A program made the position numbers and the translations under genes. From Hippophae tibetana (lineage: Eukaryota > Streptophyta > Magnoliopsida > Rosales > Elaeagnaceae): a stretch of 64,000 nt of DNA. The first letter of the stretch is position 1; the number at the start of each line of letters is the position of its first letter. Under the pieces are notes generated by a model. It was given only the letters and a program-made list of their open reading frames with translations. It did no database searches and was not told where the DNA came from. Positions 1-9,996 of the stretch are shown one piece after another. The stretch is from positions 46,362,068-46,426,067 of the forward strand of contig CM072808.1 of the NCBI GenBank assembly GCA_037013495.1, given 5' to 3'.

Positions 1-187
1 ACATATACAAACAGGAGTAATGTACAGAACGTCCTAGGAATCATGAATTTAAATCAAAATGCAGATCTTAATTCATAAACACCTACTTCTTACTTCATTC
101 ATTTCATCCATATTTGCTAACAAATTAGTTAATCAACATAAACTGGGCTATGTAAAGTTGAGGCATAAAAGGTTTTATCTCTACGGG

Positions 188-1227
188 CTACTTGATTGTG
201 ATGTACCGGTTTGTCCCATGTCTGGCCCAGTAGTCCTTGAGATCTAGTGGCGTTGACAACTCACGGCCTTGTGCTGCTAACCGACTGAGCAATCTTGTAA
301 AAACACTTCCGCTCATCTTCCGTCCACCCATTCTAGCATGGCGTTTATTAGGCAATTGTGGTAGTGGGTACATTGACACATTAGTTGTGCAACACGATGA
401 TTGCCATCCACCATTCCCCCATTTGTAGCACTGCCGGGGTACTCCAGTGCATGAGCATACAGGCCCTGGCATAGTAGACTCATCGAAAGTGATCATGTTC
501 AAACCCACATCCTGGCTATCCCAATCTGTCTTAAACTTCATAACATCAGAAGATGCTTGCCTATTCAAATCCTCACCTACTTTCTTCCTTGGCGTCTTTG
601 ATGCTTTGGGTGAAATGACCTTATTCTCCTTTGTTATCTTTACCTGACAAGACTTGACATCTTCAGAAGATATAACAGTAATAGGGTAGGCATCAGTTAT
701 TGGCACTTCTTTTGTGTTGTAAGGCACATCTCTCATGTTACCCATATTGTTTGATAAATGATGCATGCGCTTTATTCCACGTTGAATTCCACTGCCCAAG
801 GGGAAGTTCAGAGCACTATCTCTAATGTGAAGAGCAGCAATAGCGTTGTCCCTTTCCATCAATGCTGTGTCCCGCTGTGCAAACGCCTCATCTCGCTGCC
901 GGAGGGAGTCATCTCGGGCAGCCAAGGCTTCATCTTTTTCATATAGTGCAGTATTTTTCTCCTGAATAGCAGCATCCCTCTCCGCAATAATAGACATAAT
1001 CTTCTTGTTCATAACTAAAGCGTTAGGTTCTTTTGCTTGATGTTGGGTCATCATATTCCACTGCAAAATTTACTACTGTTCCATTCAAATGGGTCTAAAT
1101 TGCACATTAAAACAAAGAATAAATTGCTTAATCTCAGTAACAAGTGTCAGTTTGTTACCGGAGAGAGTCCACCTCTGTAATAGTCCATCTTATGCCTGCC
1201 ATTTTCATGTTGTCTGCCATCATTCAT
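188..1227 (-). CDS. BPC6: BASIC PENTACYSTEINE (BPC/BBR, GAGA-binding) transcription factor, class II, BPC6-like
   Basis: Nuclear factor of the plant BBR/BPC family, whose members bind GA/CT-rich promoter DNA. Two coding exons fit: 1159-1227 (23 codons, starting [13 protein letters not shown]) and 188-1060 (290 residues, stop TAG at 188-190), giving 313 aa. The intron runs GTAACA...TTTTGCAG and leaves the frame intact. An ATG just upstream of exon 2 opens the longest single-frame ORF but lies mostly in the intron, so I reject it as the start. Visible parts: a class II alanine-zipper-like coiled coil with repeated RD-A / KDEALAARD heptads; a basic patch (KASKTPRKK); then the C-terminal DNA-binding domain with its cysteines ([20 protein letters not shown] followed by CC), the R-M-GRKMS motif and the terminal TNRYITIK. 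Arabidopsis BPC6 is somewhat longer. The C-terminal domain looks intact, so the gene is probably functional. Confidence 0.93.
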
Positions 1228-1547
1228 TTTACCTCCAAAATACAAGTAGCAAATACTGAAATTCATTACAAAATTTATGTTAATACCGGGTATTAACCGC
1301 CCCTACCTTTCTTTCTTCCTAGAGTTCTAAACATACACATATCGGCATTCAAATGAAAACTCTAAAATGCTGGCCTTTTAGTTATATTATAGCATAGGAA
1401 GTAAAGAAACTAATGATGTCTCCATTGAACTAAAAACCCACAAAACTAATACTGCAATTACATAACACCAGCAACATCACAACGTGGGAAAATAATACTC
1501 ATTCATCTGTCATATGTTTGGTTGTTTATCCAGTGACATATTATGAA

Positions 1548-1883
1548 GGGAGAATGACTTCATTCGTCCCCAAACTATGCATTCATTGATATAAAAGGCC
1601 CCCAAACTAAAAAATCCTAACATTTTAGTCCCCAATCTGTTATAGTTTAACATATAATTACTAAATTAGACGTTTGGGGACTAATATGTCACACTTGAGT
1701 CCCAAAAATTAACAATTTTTGGGACCTAAGTGTAATACACAGTAATAATTTGGGAGCCTAAGTGTAATAAACAAGACTTAAGTGTGATATTCAATAACTT
1801 TGAACGAAAATATTGAGTTTTTGAGTTTTGCGACCTTTATGTCAATGAAGACATAATTTGGGGGCCAACGAATTACTTCACCC
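1548..1883. mobile_element. MITE-like foldback element upstream of the BPC gene
   Basis: The ends are imperfect inverted repeats of roughly 50-55 bp. The left arm (from 1548) reads GGGAGAATGACTTCATTCG, then CCCCAAACTATG...TTCATTGATATAAA. The complement of the right arm (ending 1883) reads GGGTGAAGTAATTCGTTGG, then CCCCCAAATTATG...TTCATTGACATAAA. The centre holds further short repeats of 'cccaaaaatt' and 'taagtgtaata'. No coding capacity. It lies upstream of the BPC start codon, inside the probable leader intron. The superfamily is not assignable and I could not define a target-site duplication. Confidence 0.5.
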
Positions 1884-2413
1884 AATTATTAATTATATGA
1901 GCAACCTTACAATTAAGCATCTAACTAGTAATTAAATACTAGTTGAACACATACAAAGCTGTCAAAAGAATGAAACAGACTAAATCAATATGTAACTTAA
2001 CAAAGGATCATAGTAATCCAATTTTCCAAAAAAGTCCAAAAATAGAAAGTACAGAGAATGACAACAACCCGTCAATAGGCATTTTAGAAACGCTCAGAGA
2101 GTTTATACTGTCTAATATTGAAATTTTAATTATATGAAACAGAAACTTGGAATAATACACCATTCACTTAACACATAAGCCTAAAAACTTTGTTTCTCTT
2201 CAATTCTTATCTTCACTAAGCCTTGAAATACAAACTTTCAACAACACAAGTGTACAATTTTGTCACATGCACTGTTGAAAATCAAATTAATCAGATTTTA
2301 ACACTTAGCACGTGTATGCAATATCAAATGCGATGGGAAGCTACGTGAATAAAAAATTAGGTTTTCAAAGAACGAGTAAAGAATCAGATTGAAGAAACGC
2401 CAAACGCAAATCT

Positions 2414-2560
2414 AGAGAGAGAGGATTGAAAGAGTGAAATGTTGAAGAAAGGAGGCTTAGAAAAAGAAGAATAAGCTTGGACTTAGCTGGGAATGAAGAT
2501 TACCTGTAAATTTTGACAGTCCGTGAATTTTGAACCTCCTTCTTCTTCTTCTTCTAAACA
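2414..2560 (-). promoter_or_regulatory. probable leader exon and GA-rich promoter-proximal region of the BPC gene
   Basis: On the minus strand a plausible 5' splice donor (TTTACAG|GTAATC) sits at 2502-2504, with an acceptor-like ...TTTTGGAG just before the start codon at 1227. This suggests a leader exon above 2504 and a leader intron of about 1.27 kb. Next to the donor are an AG/GA run (2414-2423) and a (CTT)n/(GAA)n tract (about 2541-2555). BPC proteins bind GA-rich DNA, so autoregulation is conceivable but unproven. The transcription start is unknown. Confidence 0.35.
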
Positions 2561-2760
2561 CAAACTTCAAATTAACCCCACTGTACTCTCCGTTATTGCT
2601 TCCCTTGTCAGGGGTGTTTGTGTCTTTTAAGTTTGGTTATACTTTTTTATTTATTTATTTTGTTTACATGAAAAGTTATTTTGGTACGATTAATGACTTT
2701 AAACGATTGAATAATAAATTTTATTGTGAAATTATCACACGAATAACCGAAGCATAATTA

Positions 2761-4656
2761 TATAAATAAAATTTTAAGAAAAATAATATTTATGACGTCT
2801 TAAAATTTAGGAGATAGTATTTTTATAAAAATATCATATTCTGAAATAATTTACAATTTACAATTTATATTTCTTACATCTGATTTTTTTTTACATAAAA
2901 CTTAAATTTCACGTACACCTATATATGAAATTCAATCCCATACCTTTAAACATCTAATTTAATTAATTAAAATATCCTTACTCTCTCTTTTTTCACTTTA
3001 AATTTTTGTATTGAACTCATAAAGGGATGTACTGTCTTATTAGATCTTTGGGCCGGGTTGGATTTCTAAAAGATTATATTTCACAATTTGACATGATACT
3101 CTCAACATTATATTGCAACCTATTATTTAAAAAAAAGAAAAAGATGTGATTGTAAAAAAAAATTAATAATAAAATTAAAAATTATATACAAAATAATTTA
3201 TAAATATCATAATTTTTATTATAAAATATATTTATTAAAATTATAAAAATAGTGCAAGTATAATTAAATGATAAAAATGTTTTATGCATTCTTTAAATCA
3301 TAAAGTTAATTTATTATGAAATAGTATTGGTAAAGTTATGTATAAATTAATTATAAAGTTTAAAGGTGAATATAATAGTAAAAATTTTAAATATAGGAGA
3401 AAAATATTAGTAAATTAAGTAAGTTGAGTGTTTTTGTATTTAAATTATAAGAAAAATAAATTAAATAAAAAATAAAAAAATGTAAAATACGAGTAAAATG
3501 AAAATAAATAAGATGAGATATTATTTAATATTTATTATTCATTTAGAGTAAAAAAAATTATTTATGTTTTCTATAATTTATTTTAATAATGATTGAGTTG
3601 TACATCATTCCAATAATTTAGTAATAAAGATGATACCATATATTCTTTTTTGAATGTGCTTGAGTATTATAATAGTTTAAAATTATTACTGAATAAATGT
3701 ATATTTTAAAGTATATTGTATCCAATGAATAAAAGATGTATATATAAAAACAAAAAAAATAATATTTTAAAACCTAAAACCATAAAATAATATTTCTTAC
3801 TTCTATCAAATGTGCTTTATTATTAATTAATAGTTAATCTATATTTTATATTAAACATTATTCAATTAGACGTTGAAATATGATTATTTTGATCTGTTTA
3901 ATATTAAATTTCATCTAATTCAATCTCATACAATTTTATTTGATACTATATTTTGTTATTATAAGTTTTAGTAGTATCTTTTTATAAAATTTCTCAAAAA
4001 GTATTTACTTGACTATTATGCTTAATTTTTAGTAAATTTAAAGAATATTAAGTTTATACTAGTATATAAAAAAATCCAAAATTTTGACTAGTTTTCAATG
4101 GTATCACCTTGTTTTGCACCTATATCACTTAAATTTGAAAAATAAATGTTAATATTATGTAAAAAATTAGATTATTTAATAAATTTTTAAAATAATTATA
4201 ACACATAATATGATTAAATGTTATGGGTGTAAAGATACTAAAAAAAAATTCCTAAAGGTAATATAATATTTGACAAATGAATACATTGATCTTGTAATTA
4301 TTAGGTTATGTATTAAAATTTATATAATTTTTCAAAAATGATTAATTTTGTTTTATAATTTATGAGTTTGATATTATTAATCTAATTATCATAAAAAATA
4401 AATATTTTTAATCCTATAATTTATTAAAATGAGACATTCTGGTACATCAAAAATATAAAAAATAATAAAATTTCAAGGGCCTAAATTTTATAAATAATAG
4501 AACTATAGGTAACTATTGAAATTATAAAACTAAAATTTGTATTTTAAAAAATTATAGATCTTTAATATTTAACTCGATAATTATAAAATTAAATTAAATA
4601 ATTATAAAAAATAGCAACTAACACCAAAAAATACATGTAAGATTAAATGATATTAG
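2761..4656. other. AT-rich intergenic DNA, no gene seen
   Basis: Very A+T-rich sequence with stops in all frames and many poly-A/T tracts. No domain, long ORF or structured repeat was recognised. Confidence 0.7.
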
Positions 4657-4705
4657 TATATATCTTCGATACAATCACGATCGCGATCATAAAAAGTCGA
4701 GAACT
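4657..4705 (+). repeat. left copy of a 49-bp direct repeat bracketing copia element 1
   Basis: The copy begins TATATATCTTCGATACAATC and ends AAAAAGTCGAGAACT. The matching copy is at 9948-9996, same orientation, immediately outside the other LTR. The two differ at three positions, each a CpG here and TpG or CpA in the right copy, the pattern expected from deamination of methylated cytosine. Copia integrases normally duplicate about 5 bp, so 49 bp is atypical. Confidence 0.85.
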
Positions 4706-4896
4706 ATACTGAAAATATATTTATTAATCTTAATTATAATGAATGATAATACAAGTATAAATATAGGAAAATAAGAATTTATTTTTAGGAAAAGTTCTTT
4801 TAAGAAAAGTATATTAGTTGTATACAACTAATATACAACTGATAAAGTATATTAGTTGTACACAACTAATATACCACTAACAATGATTTATTAACA
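4706..4896 (-). repeat. 3' LTR of copia element 1
   Basis: Homologous to 9751-9947, starting at TATACTGAAAATATATT and ending TTATTAACA on the plus strand. About four or five terminal bases present in the other LTR (TGAA) are missing or replaced at the outer edge, next to the 49-bp repeat. Two large palindromes lie inside (about 4810-4835 and 4846-4871): TATATTAGTTGTA with its complement, and TATATTAGTTGT, AC, then its complement. Confidence 0.9.
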
Positions 4897-4903
4897 CTCC
4901 CCC

Positions 4904-7900
4904 TCAAGTTGGCGCATAGATATCGATCATATCCAACTTGCTTAGTGAACCGTATAACGCTTTCTTAGAAACTTCTTTGGTAAGCATATCTACAAGTTGC
5001 TCTTCAGTGTGAACAAAAGGAAAGCTAATCAGTTTGGCATCTAACTTTTCTTTTATAAAGTGACGATAAAGCTTTACATGCTTAGTGCGATAATGTTGTA
5101 CTGAATTTTGTGATATATCAATGGTTGCCCGATTGTCGCAATACAATTGCATAGTATTTGCCAATCAAATAACAAAGTCCTTATCCATAGTAATTCACAA
5201 ACCCCATGAGCCATACCTCTATACTCGGCCTCAGCACTAGATCGCGCCACCATTTTCTGTTTCTTACTTTTCCATGTAACCAAATTTCCTCCCACAAAGG
5301 TGAAATAACCCGATGTTGACTTTCTATCTGTAATACTTCATGTCCAATCTGCATCTATGAAGCCACAGATTTCAAGAGGATTGTTGTGTTTAGAGAACAT
5401 TACTCCCCTTCTTGGAGATGATTTCAAATATCTTAAAATTCTCAAAACAACATTCATGTGGTTCTCACTTGGGTTATGCATGAACTGACTCACCACACTT
5501 ACTGCATATGCAACATCTGGTCTAGTACGAGCCAAGTAAGTCAAACGCCCAACCAATCTCTGATAGCAAGCTCGATCAGTAGGTATTTGATCTGGATACT
5601 ATACTAAACAATGGTTTTGCTCAATAGGAGTGTCAATAGGTTTGCAATCTAACATATATGTCTCTGTTAACAGATCAATAATGCACTTCCTCTGACATAG
5701 ATATATTCCTTCTCTTCCCCTCACTACCTCAATTCCTAAGAAGTATTTTAGTTCATTTAAATCATTCATTTCGAATTCAGAGGCTAGCTGTCTTTGTAAT
5801 TTATCCATCTCAATAGTATCATCACCAGTGATTACCATATCATCAACATAAATGATTAGGGTTGTTACCTTCCCTCGTTGATGCTTGAGAAATAGAGTGT
5901 GGTCTGAATTACTCTGTCTGTATCCAACCTTTTGTATGAACTGGGAAAACCTTCCAAACCAGGCTCGAGGGGATTTCTTAAGACCATACAAAGACTTCCT
6001 CAATTTGCATACAAAATTACCAGGAGAATCAACTACATACCCAGGTGGAAGACTCATGTACACCTCCTCGGCTAATTCTCCATGAAGAAACGCATTCTTG
6101 ACATCAAACTGCCGAAATGGCTAGTTTAGATTAGCGGCAAGTGAGATCAAAACCCGAATAGTGTTCATTTTGGCAACAGGAGCAAAAGTCTCATCGTAGT
6201 CTACACCATACGTTTGAGTAAACCTTTTTGCTACAAGATGAGCTTTATACCGATTTACAGATCCATCACCATTATGTTTAACAGTAAACACCCATCGACA
6301 ACCAACTGCCTTTTTTCCTTGTGGTGGTGGCACTAGTTGCCAAGTATCGTTCTTCTGTAACGCCTTCATCTCTTCAGCCATTGCCTTTCTCCATATTGGA
6401 TCTCCCAACGCATCCTGCACTTTGTTAGGTACCGATACACTAGATATTTGATTCACAAATGATTCATATGACTTAGATAATCTTTTAGTAGACATGTAAT
6501 TGGTTACTGGGTATTTTGATTTTGCATGAATATTTGGTTCAACCTTTTGGCTGGTTGACCTCGAGTAGACCTTTTTGGTAACACATACTGTCCAACATTA
6601 GACTCAATGTTATTAGTATAAATGGGTGTACATACCTCAGATGAGTGACCTTCAGTACCATAGAGTTGTTGATCAGGGGTAGAAGTAATGCCTGAGGAAA
6701 CAGTTGTCTTCCACTTCATTTGTTGTAAGCGAATTTGGTGCTTGAATACTTGGAGCATCTGCTTCTGCAATGACTGGTGATTCTTCTAATGCCTCCCCTT
6801 CACTATGATACAGTTCTTCAAAATATGTATTCTCCCTATGACGAGCAGTATCAGGTGAGGAAAAATAACTCATGTCCTCAAAGAAGGTAACATCCATAGT
6901 GACATAATACTTTATGGTCGGTGGATGGAAGCACTTGTACCCTTTCTCATAACTTCCATAACCAACAAACACACATTTAATTGCCCGGACATCTAATTTA
7001 GACCTTTGATTTTTAGGAACATGCACAAAAGCAACACAACCAAATAAACAGGTAGGAAGATTATGGAAGGATGATAAGGAGACGTAAGATGCGAGAATTT
7101 GGAATGAGATTTTTCCGTTAAGGACACTAGATGGGATACGATTGATGAGATGGGCGGAAGCTTGTACAACATCACCCCAAAGGTATTTTGGCATATAAGC
7201 ACTAAATAAGAATGCACGAGCCATATCAAGTAAATGGCGATTTTTTCTTTCAAACACTCCATTTTGTTCTGATATTTGCGGACAAGTAGTTTGGTGAATA
7301 ATCCCACGTGTTTTGAAAAAATCTTGAAAAACATGGTTAACATATTCCCTCCATTGTCAGAACGGAGGATCCGAATGATGCCATTGTATTGTGTTTGAAC
7401 GAAGGTATGAAAATTTTGAAAAACTGAAAAAATCATCTTTTGTTCTAAGAAGAGAAATCCACGATAACCTTGTACAGTCATCGATAAACGAAACAAAATA
7501 TCTCATACCCGATATAGTGGGCTCTTTAGATGGTCCCCAAACATCAGAATGAATTAATTCAAAAGGAATACTTTTATTAAAAATACTAGGAGAATAAGTA
7601 ATATGATGGCTCTTGGCCAAAACACAAGTCTCAATATGTAAAACAGTCTCACTAACACCAATAAATAAAGTGGGCATGGTTTTTTTCATAAGACTAACAG
7701 ACGGATGCCCTAAGCGGCGATGCCACAACCAAATTTCACTTAGCTTATCGGAACTAGAAGTCAATGCAGTGTGTACTCGTGCTCCTGGTTTCTCCCCTCC
7801 GTAGTTCTGATCCAAACGGAACAATTTTCCCCTCAGATACCCTCAACCAATTATTTCCCTAGTAAGAAGATCCTGAATAATCACATACATAGGATAAAAG

Positions 7901-9218
7901 GTTACAGAACATTTAGACTCAATATTCAACTGTGAGACAGATATTAAGTGATGAGATAAGTCAGGTACATTTAAAACATTATGAAGCTGTAAAGATGGAG
8001 TGATATGAACTGACCCATTTCCTAAGACAGGAAAGGCCTCACCATTAGCATTCGTAACATAAGACACTGGTGGTGAATATAACTCATTAAAATAAGATTT
8101 ATCATAAGTCATATGATGAGATGAACCAGAATCAATAATCCAAGTATTAGACCCAATAGAGTGAGAAACATTTAAGGTCATACCAATCTTACCACGACCA
8201 GCTATTGAAGCTATAGGGATACCTCCACATTCCATAGGATGATCATGTCCATAGTAGTCTGGTTCTTGGATAATTTACATTGCAGCTGCCTTTGCTTTAG
8301 AATGATGATGTTATCGTTTTGCTCCATAGTTTGGTTTCAAGTATGGATACAGTTTCCAACAAGTCTCACGAAGATGCCCATTTTCATTGCAATAAGAGTA
8401 GTGAGAATGATGACGATTGGTAAAGCCTGGTGGAGGTCCCTGCTAATGAAGTGGAATTGAATTTTGCTGCTGGAGGAAAGGTGCCTTTAATTTGGCATGA
8501 ATGGCTAAACTTGATACCTCAACTTGTGCCTAGTGAAGACTTTCCTACTGAGATTCGTCTTTATGGATGTATGTAAAGGTGGTAGTCAAGCTCGGAGGTC
8601 TGACATTCGAAGTAATTCACCTTTAGCACTATTATATTTTGTATCAAGGCCTCTTAAAAATGCATGTACTCGTTCAAGCTCCTTCTCCTTTTGGTACCAC
8701 ATGAGGTCTTCTTTATTTTTAATTTTGCACGGGGGTTTTTGGTCAATTTCAGCCCATACATTTTTCAACTTGGTAAAAAATAGAGATATTGGTTGCCCAT
8801 TTTGCTGCATGTCAACAGCTTTGCACATGAGTTCATGAACTTGAATAAAGTCAGACTCATTTGTATAAAGATCGCTTAAGGTATTCCATATGGCCTCAGC
8901 AGTTTCACATTCTTTCACCATTTGTAATATATCATCAATGATGGCTCTAAATAGAATTGACATTACAAAACCATCATCATCTTTTCACCTAGTATAGGCT
9001 TCTATATCATCTTGACTAGGAGCCCTGATTGATCCAGATACATGTCCCATATTATGCATCCCACGAAGATAAACAGACATAACTTTTTTTCATATTCGAA
9101 AATTTGTACTATTAAGTTTGGTACCCCCAAAAGAACAAATTTTTGAACTCTTAATAGAAACTTCAAATTTTAGAACTTCATTAATTCTAGAAACTTGATG
9201 TTGTCTCGAATCTTCCAT
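4904..9218 (-). pseudogene. degenerate copia gag-pol of element 1
   Basis: Broken polyprotein read right to left. Gag starts at an ATG at 9216-9218 (MEDSRQHQ...). A UBN2-type Gag core occupies 8586-8963 (ETAEAIWNTLSDLY). A zinc knuckle lies near 8370-8400, where the first cysteine is replaced (YSYCNENGHLRETC). The protease motif WIIDSGSSHHMT is in 7843-8235. GAG-pre-integrase (WLWHRRLGHP) and the integrase core lie in 6993-7824. Reverse transcriptase occupies 5599-6495, with YVDDMVITGDD and the KAHLVAKRFTQTYGVDYDET block. RNase H includes RSSAEAEYRGMA (5074-5295). In Gag at least two stops look like TGG changed to TGA. Inactive. Confidence 0.92.
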
Positions 9219-9285
9219 TGAAATAATAATAAAATATATTGTGCAGCGGAATAAAGATTTTTTTGGGCCGGGTTGGACTAAGATA

Positions 9286-9420
9286 GATGGGCTTGGACTA
9301 AGACAAATGGGTAAGTGAGCTGATGGGTCGGCTGATGGGCTTGGACTAAGACAATTGGGTAAGTGAGCTTATGGGCTGGCTGATGGGATTGGACTAATAC
9401 AGATGGGCCGGCTGATGGGA
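9286..9420. repeat. 48-bp tandem repeat in the leader of copia element 1
   Basis: Nearly three copies of a 48-bp unit beginning GATGGGCTTGGACTAAGACA, starting at 9286, 9334 and 9382; the last is shortened. It lies between the primer-binding site and gag, a non-coding leader region in copia elements. Confidence 0.85.
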
Positions 9421-9515
9421 GGATTAGGGCAGCTATGAAAGCTGAAAAATTAAAATCTGAAAAGAGAGCACTGTGGACTCACGAAAGAACACAGAGTTGT
9501 TCAGGAGATGTGCGG

Positions 9516-9650
9516 GAGCTAGACGGTGCAGTGCTGGAGCTACTGCGCGAGCTGGACGATGTAGGACTGGAGCTGCTGCGCGAGCTGGATGGCACAAGAC
9601 TGGAACTGCTGCGCGAGCTAGACGACGTAGGACTGGATGATGCGGGCTGA
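9516..9650. repeat. 33-bp GC-rich minisatellite in the leader of copia element 1
   Basis: Four copies of a 33-bp unit (GAGCTGGACGATGTAGGACT...GCTGCGC) start at 9516, 9549, 9582 and 9615. The period is a multiple of three, so the plus strand reads as an 11-residue repeat (ELDDVGLELLR). This gives an open frame opposite to the retroelement, probably by chance. The array is strikingly GC-rich against its AT-rich surroundings. Confidence 0.85.
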
Positions 9651-9750
9651 ACGGCGCAGGCTGGACGTCGTGGACTAGACGACGGTGGCGCTGCTCAGAA
9701 ACTTAAAAACTGGTAAAAAAATTCTTTTCTTTCCTACTCTGATACCAAAT

Positions 9751-9947
9751 TGAATATACTGAAAATATATTTATTAATCTTAATTATAATGAATGATAAT
9801 ACAAATATAAATACAGAAAAATAAGAATATGTTTTTTAGGAAAAATGTTGTTAAGAAAAGTATATTAGTTGCATACAACTAATATACAGCTGATAAAGTA
9901 TATTAGTTGTACACAACTAATATACCACTAATAATGATTTATTAACA
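9751..9947 (-). repeat. 5' LTR of copia element 1
   Basis: 197 bp, plus-strand ends TGAATATACTG and TTATTAACA, i.e. TG...CA as expected for an LTR. Homologous to 4706-4896, with scattered substitutions such as TTGTATAC to TTGCATAC in the first palindrome. The primer-binding site lies just outside its low-coordinate end. Confidence 0.9.
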
Positions 9948-9996
9948 TATATATCTTTGATACAATCACGATCACGATCATAAAAAGTCAAGAACT
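9948..9996 (+). repeat. right copy of the 49-bp direct repeat bracketing copia element 1
   Basis: Same sequence as 4657-4705 except for three transitions, all at CpG sites of the left copy. It directly follows the terminal CA of the 5' LTR and continues into unique DNA (TTGAGGGTAG). Confidence 0.85.

Larger units (their letters stand above)
4706..9947 (-). mobile_element. Ty1/copia LTR retrotransposon 1, degenerate, about 5.2 kb
   Basis: The element is oriented right to left. The 5' LTR is 9751-9947 and the 3' LTR 4706-4896. The primer-binding site (9737-9747, complement TGGTATCAGAG) matches the 3' end of initiator tRNA-Met, three bases from the LTR. The polypurine tract (minus strand GAGGGGGAG) abuts the 3' LTR near 4897-4906. 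Domain order in element sense is gag, zinc knuckle, protease, GAG-pre-integrase, integrase, reverse transcriptase, RNase H, which is the copia order. Numerous stops and frameshifts show it can no longer encode its own proteins. Confidence 0.95.

Noticed and set aside
1061..1066. ATG giving the longest single-frame BPC ORF
   Set aside because: It lies at the end of the intron just before the acceptor; the upstream exon 1159-1227 supplies the family N-terminus in frame.
9435..9650. 71-codon plus-strand ORF with 11-residue repeats
   Set aside because: Produced by a 33-bp minisatellite in the retroelement leader, antisense to the element; no sign of selection as a gene.
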